Shown here piece by piece: positions 7,519 to 16,269 of a DNA stretch of 64,000 nt. The stretch is taken from NCBI RefSeq assembly GCF_002532075.1, contig NZ_LYXE01000024.1, positions 1 through 64,000 on the forward strand, written 5' to 3'. A model generated the notes under the pieces. That model made no database searches, had not been told where the DNA came from, and worked only from the letters and a program-made list of their open reading frames with translations. The translations under genes and the position numbers were made by a program. The DNA is from Candidatus Chloroploca asiatica. Lineage in GTDB: Bacteria; Chloroflexota; Chloroflexia; Chloroflexales; Chloroflexaceae. The first letter of the stretch is position 1, and every line of letters begins with the position of its first letter.

Positions 7519-9429
7519 TTATGCTTCTTCAGCGCTGACGGGTGGCGCTTCTATGGTCGTCGTCGTTTCCGCTGCCGTCGTGATTGCTTCTGGCTTGCTT
7601 GGGAGGCCGCTGGTTGCGGTTGGCGGGCCGGGCTCAACATTCAGTGCTATCAGCCACGCGCTGATTTGTTCGCGTCGTGCCACCGGATCTTCCGCGAGCC
7701 GCAATGGACGCCCGCGCGCGTCAATGACGACTCCTAGCGCACTGCCTGCAATTTCGCCCCCGTCGGAGGCAATGGTTTCACCAGGTTCAAGGCGCCCGAT
7801 CCGTACACCCGCCGCAGGGCGGATCGTCAATTCGCCGTAGCGCCCCTGCGGCAAGGGGAGGCGGGCAAGCGTGCCGTGTTTGACCTCGATGCGTTCCGTT
7901 GCGCCCCCAACAATCTTCAGTTCCACCTCGGCAGCTACGGTGTCGCTTGGCCCTTCACCAAGGAGGGTGACTACGCGTGCCAGGGGGACATTGGACAGCA
8001 GATCATGATCAACCAACGTCAACGCTGCCTCAGGGTTCAATTCGGCGATCGCCCCTGCGGTCACCAGCAAGCCCAGTGTATCGAGATGAACATCGATAAT
8101 CGGCTGATCCGAGGTGCCCATTGGTTCCAGCGCATCCAGAATGGTCAACAGAGCGAGCCCTGGCTGGGGGGTATGGGCAAGAATCCCACCCCCGGCAATG
8201 ATCCAGTCTACGGCATCAAGACTGGTCTGCTCGCGTAGCCTGGCAAGTGCCGCACGCAGGGCCTCGCAGGCAACCGCATGGGCCAGGTAGACATCGTCGC
8301 GACTCGCGGGCAAGATATATGGCCGCAAGGTTCGGTTGAGCAGTTGTTCACTGACGTCGCTTGTCGCCATGGCAAAGGGGAGCCAGCGGGCAAGCGTTGC
8401 GACGCCCTGCGTTGCCATCAACTCAGGCAGGCCATAGACGGTTCCGATGGTTCCGAGCACCGTCGGAATAAAGCGCCCCGGTGAGGCATAAAAAGCCGCG
8501 GTTGCGGCAGCCCCGGTGTCGAGCGTCAGCACGCTGCGCCCGGTGCGTTCGGCGAGAAAGCGTGTTATCACGCCCTGCACCGCACAGACCGTACGCACAG
8601 GCACAGCGCTAAGACTCTGCAGACTCGTCAGCCCTGCGAGCGAAGGCAAGATCTTGTCTTCGTAGAGCCTGGCGAGTTCCTGCTGGGTCGGGGCAAGATC
8701 AGCCCGATCAAGGGTGGGGCAAAGATTTGCGACATGCACGACCTCGGCTCGTTCGTGCAAAATCGCGCTCACGGTCTCGCGGGCCGCGCTGTTGCCAGCA
8801 TAAATGACCGGCCGTGTGGTCACTTTGGGTTGATATTGCCCATTCACATCAACGCCACTCTTCATTGCGATCAGGCGCACAATATGAGCCAGGCGCGTCA
8901 CCGCTTCGACCGCCCCACCCTCTAGACCACCGGCAAGCACAATGACCTCAGGATCGATTTGAAGCAATTGATCGATCTGATCATCGATCCACGAACGTTG
9001 GGTTGGGGCCAGGCCAGCTTGCCCACTGCTCGCGTCCAGGGTAAGTATCTGAAGCACGTTGGTATAGGTTGCGTGGCTCGCATGCAACGCGTGGTGCGCC
9101 GAAACATCGCTAGCAATCGCGGTAATCACCATTCGCATTGCACCAGCTGCACTTGTCACCACAAGCAGATGGGACACGCCGTCGTAGGTACTCGTCTGTG
9201 GCATCAGCAACTGACTGTCTTGTACTAGTTGACGCCCGGTCATCTGGCCGATCTGCCTAGTTGCTTCGAGCAAGCCATAGAAGACATTGCCAAACGGTGG
9301 CTCGGCTGTTGTGTTGGTCTCGGCATGGCCGATCATGCGATAATCGCCTTCGACCTCATCAATCAGCGTCACACGCGTGATCAGGCTGCCGATCTCAGCA
9401 ATAAGCATTGCGTCCGTTATCTCTGCCAT
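7519..9429 (-). CDS. MutL-family (glutamate mutase L-like) actin-fold protein, not near a mutase
   Basis: A 636-residue protein matching the MutL family (PF13941 type), whose members have an ASKHA/actin-like ATPase fold. Family landmarks in order: N-terminal AEIGSLITRVTLID (phosphate-1-like), VVTSAAGAMRMV, EVIVLAGGLEGGAVEA, VIYAGNSAA, and a phosphate-2-like LDTGAAATAAF. In classical MutL the corresponding sites read DIGST and DVGGATTD; here the first Asp is Glu and the last Asp is lost, so ATP hydrolysis may be altered. A Pro/Thr/Ala-rich tail follows residue ~600. No glutamate mutase mutE/mutS genes are nearby. It is the last gene of the cluster encoding the Trp-Leu motif protein and membrane partners. 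I infer a structural or chaperone role. Confidence 0.75.
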   Translation of the reverse strand: MAEITDAMLIAEIGSLITRVTLIDEVEGDYRMIGHAETNTTAEPPFGNVFYGLLEATRQIGQMTGRQLVQDSQLLMPQTSTYDGVSHLLVVTSAAGAMRMVITAIASDVSAHHALHASHATYTNVLQILTLDASSGQAGLAPTQRSWIDDQIDQLLQIDPEVIVLAGGLEGGAVEAVTRLAHIVRLIAMKSGVDVNGQYQPKVTTRPVIYAGNSAARETVSAILHERAEVVHVANLCPTLDRADLAPTQQELARLYEDKILPSLAGLTSLQSLSAVPVRTVCAVQGVITRFLAERTGRSVLTLDTGAAATAAFYASPGRFIPTVLGTIGTVYGLPELMATQGVATLARWLPFAMATSDVSEQLLNRTLRPYILPASRDDVYLAHAVACEALRAALARLREQTSLDAVDWIIAGGGILAHTPQPGLALLTILDALEPMGTSDQPIIDVHLDTLGLLVTAGAIAELNPEAALTLVDHDLLSNVPLARVVTLLGEGPSDTVAAEVELKIVGGATERIEVKHGTLARLPLPQGRYGELTIRPAAGVRIGRLEPGETIASDGGEIAGSALGVVIDARGRPLRLAEDPVARREQISAWLIALNVEPGPPTATSGLPSKPEAITTAAETTTTIEAPPVSAEEA

Positions 9430-9520
9430 ACTCTCTCGCTTGTCGCCCCCGCGCAGATGTCTTCGCGCTCGGGATCACACAGGAAACCGCAACTCGTTTA
9501 CTCCGCTTCCTCTGACCGTT

Positions 9521-10183
9521 CTAGCCAAGGGGAGCACGGAGCCAGGTGACAATAAATTCTAGCCGTTCATTCAGGGCCGTGAGGTAGGTGAGCAACCCGC
9601 CTGCCAGAAAGAAACCAAACGCCACGATCAAGAACCAGCGCCCCAGTTGTGCGCTTCCTCTGACCAATTGGCCCGATCGTGTCGTGGGGGCAAGGGTAAA
9701 GTAAAAGTAGCTCAGGGTCACCACAACCCCGAGGACAAGCAAGATAGCCCCGAGCACTTGCCCTGGATCGCTCCCGGTTGGTCGAATGCTGTCGAGAACC
9801 TGTGGTACCAGCGTCCCGACGATGGCCCCACCGACCGCGAGCGCGGTTCCCACGCCGAAGAGGATCGCGAGCGGAATATTCGCCAGCCACGAGAGTTTCT
9901 GCCGTCCAAAGAGGCGAGGCAGTAAGAGTAAGGCAAGGAACCAGGGTACGAGGCGAAGCATCAGGCCTGATGGATTATTCAGCTCACTGAGGATCACGAG
10001 CGCGTTGGGGCGCAGGATCTGATGGTAGACCACCACAAACGCATAGCCCAGCGAAAGCCCTACAAACAGATACTGCACCATCCGAAAGGCCGGGTTATCG
10101 CCAAGCAGGCGACTAAAGACGAGCAACGTCAGGCTAACCGCAATCAAACCGCTGATCAACGTCACCACGGCGTCACCACTCAT
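9521..10183 (-). CDS. Conserved-looking polytopic membrane protein (cluster member)
   Basis: A 220-residue hydrophobic protein with about six predicted membrane helices, starting MSGDAVVTLISGLIAVSLTLLVFSR by composition. A helix runs from about residue 30 (YLFVGLSLGYAFVVVYHQIL) and a last one near residue 180. I do not recognise a named family. Its ATG overlaps the stop of the Trp-Leu motif gene by four bases (ATGA), indicating translational coupling. The MutL-family gene starts 91 bases downstream. A role as membrane anchor for that cluster is inference. Confidence 0.7.
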   Translation of the reverse strand: MSGDAVVTLISGLIAVSLTLLVFSRLLGDNPAFRMVQYLFVGLSLGYAFVVVYHQILRPNALVILSELNNPSGLMLRLVPWFLALLLLPRLFGRQKLSWLANIPLAILFGVGTALAVGGAIVGTLVPQVLDSIRPTGSDPGQVLGAILLVLGVVVTLSYFYFTLAPTTRSGQLVRGSAQLGRWFLIVAFGFFLAGGLLTYLTALNERLEFIVTWLRAPLG

Positions 10184-13100
10184 GAGTCGTCTCCCTTCGG
10201 TCGCCCGGGGCGTGTTCCCAACGAGATGAGGACCCCACCGGCCAGCAAGACTAGGAACACAACGACCGCAAAAGAGAGTTGCCCAGTTGTTGCTGCGATC
10301 GTCGCGCTATCGCTATCAGCATCGGTCGACAGCAAGGCCAGCGCACCCTGTTGCCCTGCCAGATGATAGACCTTGGGTAGGCGGAGATAGGGTTGCGCCA
10401 ACGGTTGTGCCTCGTTGGGCAGCAAGAAGGTTATCGGAACCGCGGGGGCAGCGCGGTGTACCTGCTCCATCCAGGCTTGTACATCTTGTGCTTCATCGGC
10501 CAGCACCAGGATCATCGCAAGATCATCCAGGGTGCTAATACGCGGAGTTCCATCAGGGTTATTCGCCACCAGACTCTGCGAAGCATCGTTGCCGTCAAAA
10601 TCTGACTGCAGTTGCCCTCGGAAATCTTGTGCCAGTTGCCGTAAGGCCAGATCACCTCCAGGGCGATAGCCAAGCAATACATAATCACGGCCCCCAAGTG
10701 GGATGCCATTTTCGTTATTGTAACCAGCCTCGCGCAGTGGCTCGATCAGATCAAACGAGAGCAGCGTTCCCTGTAGGTCAGTGCTGACCAGAATCAGTTT
10801 CGTGCGGTTTGCCATCAACCGCTGCATCACGGCCCCTTCGAGTGGTCGTAGTTCGGCGCTTCGTTGGGCTGCCCATTCATAGGCTACCAGCACCACATCC
10901 TCGTCACCGAGGCCGTCAAGCAGCATCCCAAGTTCGGCCACCTCTGGACTGATTGGCACCTCACTCTGCAGCGGTGTTGTTATACCGGGGAAGATGAGGG
11001 CCACAAGTAAGGCAACCACCAGGATGCTATACAAGATCCGCTCAACGCCAATGCGTTGCCAGCGCGTCAGAGGCAATGGCTCCGCAGGTGCCACAGGCTC
11101 AGGGTAGGGCGACGCAACAATGCTCGCAAGGAGCGCCATATCGGTGAGTTGCTGCTCGCTACGCTTGCGCACCGTGGTTGGCCTGTGCGTCCCTTGCTCT
11201 ATGATCGGTTCAACAATGTTGACCGAGTCACTATCACTATCAACAATCCCGAGTCGCTTTAGCCAGTCGAGTTGGGTTGCCGGTTCCGAGTCACTTGGTC
11301 GTACCAGCCGCTCTGACTCTGATGGGCGGAGCCAGCGAGGCAATTCGGCCCCCTCCAGGAAGGTGTCGTCATCGTTGCTTTCGCTCTCTGCTGTGCCGAG
11401 GTTTGCGAGTGGTTCTGCGATCTGCGGGCTTTCGGGGTCATTGCCAAGCCCACGTAACCATGGGGCCAGCTTCGCATCTTTATCTGAACTGAGACCAGCC
11501 TCGTCCTCTTCATCCTGAAGCCACGGTGGCACTTCACTCGATGACAGCGCACCTCCGCCAGCCGACGTCGTTGCGCCTGTCTCGTCGCGCAACCACGCTG
11601 GTGCATCATCAACGGGTGGTTTCCCAGGTGCTTCGTCTTTTGTCTGCAGCCACGCGGGGGCCGCACTATCAGCGGGTGCCTCGTCCACGTCTTCCAGCCA
11701 GGCGGGCATGCCGTCCGGTGGGGGCGCAGCGGGTTGGGCCTCGTGTTGCGCGGCGGGGGCAAAAGGCTCAGCGGGTTCGGCGTCCACGTCTTCCAACCAG
11801 GCGGGCATGCCACCGGGTGGGGGCGCAGCGGGTTGGGCCTCGTGTTGCGCGGCGGGGGCGAAAGGCTCAGCGGGTTCGGCGTCCACGTCTTCCAACCAGG
11901 CGGGCATGCCACCGGGTGGGGGCGCAGCGGGTTGGGCCTCGTGTTGCGCGGCGGGGGCGAAAGGCTCAGCGGGTTCGGCGTCCACGTCTTCCAACCAGGC
12001 GGGCATGCCGCCCGGCGGGGGCGGCGCGGGTTCGGCCTCTGCTTGCCAATCTGCCGGAGCTTTCTCATCAGAGTCATCATCGGCTGAAGCGGCTTCACGG
12101 AGCCAGGAAGGCATCTCAGCATCAGGCTCAGCCACTTCGCCACTCGCTTGCAGCGCTTCTTCCCTGAGGCTTGCTTCAACTGGAGCGATCGCCTCACGGA
12201 GCCAAGTCGGAATATCCGCATCCGTGGGCGACTTCACCTCGGCGGCTGGTGCATCTTCCCTGAGCCACGCTGGAATCTCCTCGGAAGCATCGTCTGATTC
12301 ACTGAGCCAGTCAGGTGTTGCTGCTGCGGGAGTGGCTGGCTCATCTTGCAGCCATGCGAGCACATCATCAGCCTGCGCTGCGTCTGCGCGGGTGGCTTCA
12401 GCCAGATCTTCACGCAGCCACTCAGGAACCTGATCGTCAGCCGATGGTGTTTCAGCCTTACTCAGCCATGCAGGGGTCTCGACCGGGGGAATATCTTCAT
12501 CACGCAGCCAGGCTTCAACATCTTCGGGAGGCTGGCTGGCCTCAGGTGGGCCTGAATCAGCCGATGCATCGGCGAGCCATGCCGCAGCTTCACCCAGTTG
12601 TTCACCCTCTGCGACCGAACCAGCTTCCCAATCGGTGTCTGATGGTTCATCTGCTGGTTTATGCGCCTCGCGGAGCCAGGTTGGCACATCAGAGACAGTC
12701 GCCTGGGCATCAGTATCTGGCTGATTCTCGCCGTCGGCCTCATCGGACTCAGCTCGGGCCTCGGCTTCACGGAGCCAGGTAGGCACATCAGCAGGATCGA
12801 GGGAAGATGCCGGGGGCGAACGCTCCAAATCTTGCAGCCACGCGGGCATAACCTCGGCATCAGCGTCAGGCTCGTCGTCGGGTGCCTGCTGATCGTCCCT
12901 GAGCCAGTCGGGGACAGCAAGATCGGTTGCACGATCATCCGCTGCCGGTGCTTTCGCCTCATCACCACGGAGCCAGGTCGGCACATCCACTTCTGTCGAA
13001 GACTCAACGGCTCCCTCGCCCGCCTCATCACCACGCAACCACGTTGGCACATCAAGGTCAGTTGCGCTCTCTTGTGCTGGCTCGGAAGTAAGCCAGTCGG

Positions 13101-14007
13101 GGAGGTCGCTGACTTCGGCCTGAGGTGGTGCAGGAGGCTCAGAGGGAACATCGTCCCGGAGCCAGTCAGGGACATCATCAGTCTCAGCCTGTTCAAAGAG
13201 TTCAGCCGAAGAATCGGGCAGGTATCCTGCATCAGCCTCTTGCAGCCACCCGGGCACCTCATCAACCGGTGTTGTTGGCGTAGAGGGACTCTCCTCGGCA
13301 ATATCGCGAAGCCAGGCTGGAATTTCAGCACTTGCCGCAAGATTAGCTGCCTCATCACCTGCCTTGCGTTCTGGACGAGGCCCCGGCTCAGGTGACTCAG
13401 GTTCAGGTGGGAGTAACCAGTCAGGCAGTGGCTTGCGCGGCGCACCGCGGGCTACAGGTTGCTCGGATGGAGGTGGGGGGGAAAACACATCAAGCGATGG
13501 TTCTTCAGCTCCGAAGCGAGTCGGTTCAAGTGACGGGTCACTAACTTCGGCCTCGATAGCCCGGGCGACTTCCTCTTCGGTCAGATCACGCAACCAATCA
13601 GGAATGCCCTCATTGGCGAGCGCATCTTCATCGGTTGGCGGTTCAGCGGTCGTCTCATCAGGTTCAGCGAGATCCTGGCCCATGCTTACGAGCCAGTCAG
13701 TTGCGCCTGAGGGCAGCTTCACGCCAGCTTTCTGGGCTTGCTCATCAAAAGGAGGCTCATCAGCGCTCAGGGTTGGTTGCCCGGCCTGAGGATCAGCGAA
13801 GTCAGACAGCCAAGCATCAGCTTCTGGCAGTGAGGTACGGGTTGTCTCATCCTCGGCCACCTCTGCCTTGAGCTCACGCAACCATGTTGGCATCTGGTCT
13901 GCTGTCGACTCTGTGGCAGGGGGAAGCGGGGGTGGAGGTAGCTCCACCTCAGCGGCGGGGTTCGCGGGAAGCGACACATTACGAAGCCATGGGGGCAAAT
14001 GTTCCAT
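10180..14007 (-). CDS. Giant Trp-Leu motif repeat protein with C-terminal membrane-anchored domain
   Basis: A 1275-residue acidic protein of no family I can name. The first ~950 residues are Ala/Glu/Asp/Pro-rich, probably disordered, and carry about 35 short motifs of the form P-x-W-L-[R/Q/E]-[D/E] (PTWLRE, PDWLRD, PAWLED) spaced about 20-35 residues apart. They include three near-identical 33-residue units plus a partial fourth. The C-terminal ~300 residues are ordered: a helix (ILYSILVVALLVALIFPG), a soluble domain with repeated VVLVAYEW/ILVSTDLQG-like strands, and a final helix near the end followed by a basic tail. Soluble domain between two helices suggests an extracytoplasmic placement with the motif region in the cytoplasm. 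The gene lies 1 base after one membrane-protein gene and overlaps the next. I infer a scaffold that displays many identical short binding motifs. Confidence 0.8.
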   Translation of the reverse strand: MEHLPPWLRNVSLPANPAAEVELPPPPLPPATESTADQMPTWLRELKAEVAEDETTRTSLPEADAWLSDFADPQAGQPTLSADEPPFDEQAQKAGVKLPSGATDWLVSMGQDLAEPDETTAEPPTDEDALANEGIPDWLRDLTEEEVARAIEAEVSDPSLEPTRFGAEEPSLDVFSPPPPSEQPVARGAPRKPLPDWLLPPEPESPEPGPRPERKAGDEAANLAASAEIPAWLRDIAEESPSTPTTPVDEVPGWLQEADAGYLPDSSAELFEQAETDDVPDWLRDDVPSEPPAPPQAEVSDLPDWLTSEPAQESATDLDVPTWLRGDEAGEGAVESSTEVDVPTWLRGDEAKAPAADDRATDLAVPDWLRDDQQAPDDEPDADAEVMPAWLQDLERSPPASSLDPADVPTWLREAEARAESDEADGENQPDTDAQATVSDVPTWLREAHKPADEPSDTDWEAGSVAEGEQLGEAAAWLADASADSGPPEASQPPEDVEAWLRDEDIPPVETPAWLSKAETPSADDQVPEWLREDLAEATRADAAQADDVLAWLQDEPATPAAATPDWLSESDDASEEIPAWLREDAPAAEVKSPTDADIPTWLREAIAPVEASLREEALQASGEVAEPDAEMPSWLREAASADDDSDEKAPADWQAEAEPAPPPPGGMPAWLEDVDAEPAEPFAPAAQHEAQPAAPPPGGMPAWLEDVDAEPAEPFAPAAQHEAQPAAPPPGGMPAWLEDVDAEPAEPFAPAAQHEAQPAAPPPDGMPAWLEDVDEAPADSAAPAWLQTKDEAPGKPPVDDAPAWLRDETGATTSAGGGALSSSEVPPWLQDEEDEAGLSSDKDAKLAPWLRGLGNDPESPQIAEPLANLGTAESESNDDDTFLEGAELPRWLRPSESERLVRPSDSEPATQLDWLKRLGIVDSDSDSVNIVEPIIEQGTHRPTTVRKRSEQQLTDMALLASIVASPYPEPVAPAEPLPLTRWQRIGVERILYSILVVALLVALIFPGITTPLQSEVPISPEVAELGMLLDGLGDEDVVLVAYEWAAQRSAELRPLEGAVMQRLMANRTKLILVSTDLQGTLLSFDLIEPLREAGYNNENGIPLGGRDYVLLGYRPGGDLALRQLAQDFRGQLQSDFDGNDASQSLVANNPDGTPRISTLDDLAMILVLADEAQDVQAWMEQVHRAAPAVPITFLLPNEAQPLAQPYLRLPKVYHLAGQQGALALLSTDADSDSATIAATTGQLSFAVVVFLVLLAGGVLISLGTRPGRPKGDDS
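11690..12030 (-). repeat. 99-bp tandem repeat inside the Trp-Leu motif gene
   Basis: The string GCGGGCATG recurs at 11702, 11801, 11900 and 11999, exactly 99 bases apart. The intervening DNA is nearly identical, while the other motif copies in the gene are diverged. The unit encodes 33 residues centred on MPAWLEDVDAEPAEP. The near-identity points to recent expansion and probable length variation between strains. Confidence 0.9.
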
Positions 14008-14008
14008 G

Positions 14009-14674
14009 TCAGCGATCGAGATACGGTGTATCGAAGCCGAGCAGCACGCGCACCCCGGCTACCAATGCACCAAGAGCGGCACCGATGACCAGGCCTCGGG
14101 CACCAGCCACGGCCACAACATCATTCAGCCATTGAAGGGTACCGCCAATCGTTGGCACTACTGCGAGCAAGGGCAGCTGGGCCAGCAGCACGAGGGCGGC
14201 CACCACAATCATCACGATAGCCTCGCCGCGTCGCTGTTGCACAGAACGCAGGGCGGCACTCAGGCTAAAAAAGGTAAGCAAAGCCAGGAGACTACTCGCA
14301 ACTGGCTCATAGACCACACGAAAGACCGTCCGAATAGGCACTTCAGCCAGATTTGCGGGAAGCACCAGGCCCCCGCGTCCTGGTAGGGGAAAGAAGATGC
14401 CGGCGACCAGCATCACAACCATCCCTACGAGCAGCACCAGGCTATAGCGCCAATCGTTCTGTTGCTGGCGTACTCGCCCCACGTGGTGCCCGGCCACACT
14501 CACGATCCCGAACAGCAGGGCAACTGCGGTCAGCACGGCTGCCCATCCAACGAGCAGCGTTGCCAGGGCTGCAAGTGCACCCTCACCCCCGGCAAAATCT
14601 ATGAGGACAATCGCCCCACAGACTCCGGCAAGCATGACAGCAAACAGGCGTTTCACATCGCGCAGCAATGACAT
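14009..14674 (-). CDS. Polytopic membrane protein (cluster member)
   Basis: A 221-residue protein with six or so hydrophobic segments, including AALATLLVGWAAVLTAVALLF, YSLVLLVGMVVMLVAGIFFP and LLALLTFFSLSAAL. No named family is recognised. It sits one base upstream of the Trp-Leu motif gene and 10 bases downstream of the DUF6754-like gene, all on the minus strand, so the four genes are almost certainly one transcript. It resembles the later 220-residue membrane protein in size and topology but not obviously in sequence. Confidence 0.7.
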   Translation of the reverse strand: MSLLRDVKRLFAVMLAGVCGAIVLIDFAGGEGALAALATLLVGWAAVLTAVALLFGIVSVAGHHVGRVRQQQNDWRYSLVLLVGMVVMLVAGIFFPLPGRGGLVLPANLAEVPIRTVFRVVYEPVASSLLALLTFFSLSAALRSVQQRRGEAIVMIVVAALVLLAQLPLLAVVPTIGGTLQWLNDVVAVAGARGLVIGAALGALVAGVRVLLGFDTPYLDR

Positions 14675-14684
14675 AGTATCTGCT

Positions 14685-15485
14685 TCAGGGTGATGGTAGC
14701 GGAGGCAAATTCAGCACAGGTTGGAGCAAGCTATAGAGCAACCCACCGATCAATACCAGGATGGTCACGGTACGCAGACCATCCTGGGTCAGCAGACGTG
14801 CCTGGGCGGGACCTTCGGTATCCAGATAGGCTTCAGCCGCAAAAATCTCTTCTCCAATCAATGTAGAAGGCGTTGTCAGCAGCATGAGTGGCAGAGCCGA
14901 CGCACTGGTTGTGCCAACCACCTGGGGCACATGGCGTTGTGCCCCCTCTTCACCGGCTAGCAAAAACTCTTGTTGAAAACCACCGACGAGCACACTGAGT
15001 TCAAGCGGCTCACGGGCATAGACAGTTGCGACACCGGTCGCATAGGCAAACTTGTCATTATGCGCGAGCAGTTGCACAGACGACGCGTCATAGGCGCGGG
15101 CTTGTCCGGCCATCTGATAAGCCTGGCGCACGCTGCCACGCAGGGCGCTATGGGCAATCACATCACCCGACGTCACCAGGATGGGAGCACCTTTGAGGGC
15201 GGCCTCACTACTAATACGCTGAACCACCAGCAAACCGGCGAGCAACTCGGTGGTACGTGCGCGACTACCATCGGCTGCCCCGAGCACACTTGCCCCTGGG
15301 GAAAGATGCACGGCCCGTCCCGTCTCGGCCCCACGCCCGAGGGCAGTTTGCACCGGATCAAGGGCTGGCAACGGGCGCAGCGGCGGGAGTCGGCCATTCA
15401 CTGCCCGTGCGTGATGGAGCCAGGTCATTGCCACGACCACCAGCAGGGCGACGAGCAACAAGATTGCTTCAGGGGCAAGGACCAT
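14685..15485 (-). CDS. DUF6754-like membrane protein
   Basis: A 266-residue protein resembling DUF6754 proteins of Chloroflexota, an assignment made from memory of the family. ATG 15485 is preferred over the longer frame to 15578, because the product then begins directly with the helix LAPEAILLLVALLVVVAMTW. A central soluble domain contains LVTSGDVIAHSALRGSVRQAYQ-type sequence and a stretch with GFQQEFLLAGEEGA. A C-terminal helix (TVTILVLIGGLLYSLLQPVL) lies near the end. Function unknown. It heads the tight four-gene run that continues with two membrane proteins and the Trp-Leu motif protein. The MutL-family gene follows after a 91-base gap. Confidence 0.65.
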   Translation of the reverse strand: MVLAPEAILLLVALLVVVAMTWLHHARAVNGRLPPLRPLPALDPVQTALGRGAETGRAVHLSPGASVLGAADGSRARTTELLAGLLVVQRISSEAALKGAPILVTSGDVIAHSALRGSVRQAYQMAGQARAYDASSVQLLAHNDKFAYATGVATVYAREPLELSVLVGGFQQEFLLAGEEGAQRHVPQVVGTTSASALPLMLLTTPSTLIGEEIFAAEAYLDTEGPAQARLLTQDGLRTVTILVLIGGLLYSLLQPVLNLPPLPSP

Positions 15486-15574
15486 GGGTCTACTCCAGCC
15501 AGACGTTCCCTGGCAATCCTTTACAATGCAAAAGGGTTTCGTCGCTATGAGTGTAACCCAGCGCAAAGCCTTTG

Positions 15575-15811
15575 TCAATCATCGCGCGCAAGCAGTTGGC
15601 GCAGTTCGCCCCATCCATCAGGTTCACCGAGCGCGGTTGCAACCGGCTCGATCCTTGTCCCGCGCACAAAAGGCATTCCAAACCGTACCAGGTTACTACT
15701 CAGCACATCAATCGGGCCAAACATCTCAAGGATCAGCAGGGTGGGTGTGCGCAAGCCGGCCCGCTCGAGCCGTGCGGCCAGGCTCACCAGTGATTCCTCA
15801 GGGCTTGACAT
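15575..15811 (-). CDS. Small hypothetical protein
   Basis: A 78-residue soluble protein with no recognised family. ATG 15811 is chosen, although the frame is open further upstream, because this start overlaps the end of the SRPBCC gene by 14 bases in a typical coupled arrangement. The sequence begins SSPEESLVSLAARLERAGLR, predicted helical, and continues with LLILEMFGPIDVLSSNLV. It lies 89 bases upstream of the DUF6754-like gene. Its genuine status rests on position and amino-acid composition only. Confidence 0.5.
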   Translation of the reverse strand: MSSPEESLVSLAARLERAGLRTPTLLILEMFGPIDVLSSNLVRFGMPFVRGTRIEPVATALGEPDGWGELRQLLARDD

Positions 15812-16256
15812 GGGGCGTTCCTTCAACCCGATGTTTGAGCGCCTCCAAAAACTCATCGGCGAGCCGCTCGAAGCGTCGGCGCTGCGTCGTATCGAGGAGA
15901 CTTGCAATCAACCCGTGCAAATCAATCGAGTCGACGCGTTCAATCCGAGACTGACCATTTTCAAGTGGCACAATGCGACAGCGGTTGAACCCAGTCAACG
16001 GCGGAAAGCTGATCTGAAACCGTGTTACCCGGATCAGCGGGGTAAATTCAACCACCTGCATATCTGCATGCACCACCCGTCCACTCAACCGAAAGCGATA
16101 GCCTGGCCCTGGCGTGGACCCTTCTGGTAGGTCGACGCGTACATTCTCAAACGAGGGCATCCAGGCAGGCCAGTGACCAAAATCATCAAGCACCGCAAAG
16201 ATCTGTTCGGGTGAGGCTGTGGTAATTGCCGAGGCTGCGATCTCATAACTGATCAT
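15798..16256 (-). CDS. SRPBCC/START-like family protein
   Basis: A 152-residue polyketide cyclase/dehydrase-like (SRPBCC) protein. The fold pattern is visible as SPEQIFAVLDDFGHWPAWMPSF at the N-terminus, a run of alternating beta strands in the middle, and a C-terminal amphipathic helix (RRRFERLADEFLEALKHRV). Such proteins bind hydrophobic ligands in a deep pocket; the ligand cannot be inferred. The gene overlaps the next small gene and follows the RemB-like gene by 13 bases, suggesting one transcript with them. Confidence 0.72.
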   Translation of the reverse strand: MISYEIAASAITTASPEQIFAVLDDFGHWPAWMPSFENVRVDLPEGSTPGPGYRFRLSGRVVHADMQVVEFTPLIRVTRFQISFPPLTGFNRCRIVPLENGQSRIERVDSIDLHGLIASLLDTTQRRRFERLADEFLEALKHRVEGTPHVKP

Positions 16257-16269
16257 AAGCAGACTAATC

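Noticed and set aside
11690-12030. Regular repeats suggesting a CRISPR array
   Set aside because: The unit is 99 bases and almost entirely repeated with no unique spacers, and it encodes protein repeats in frame.
11526-12433. Several plus-strand repeat frames opposite the Trp-Leu motif gene
   Set aside because: Repetitive, low-complexity shadows created by the 99-bp repeat on the coding strand; no start signals.
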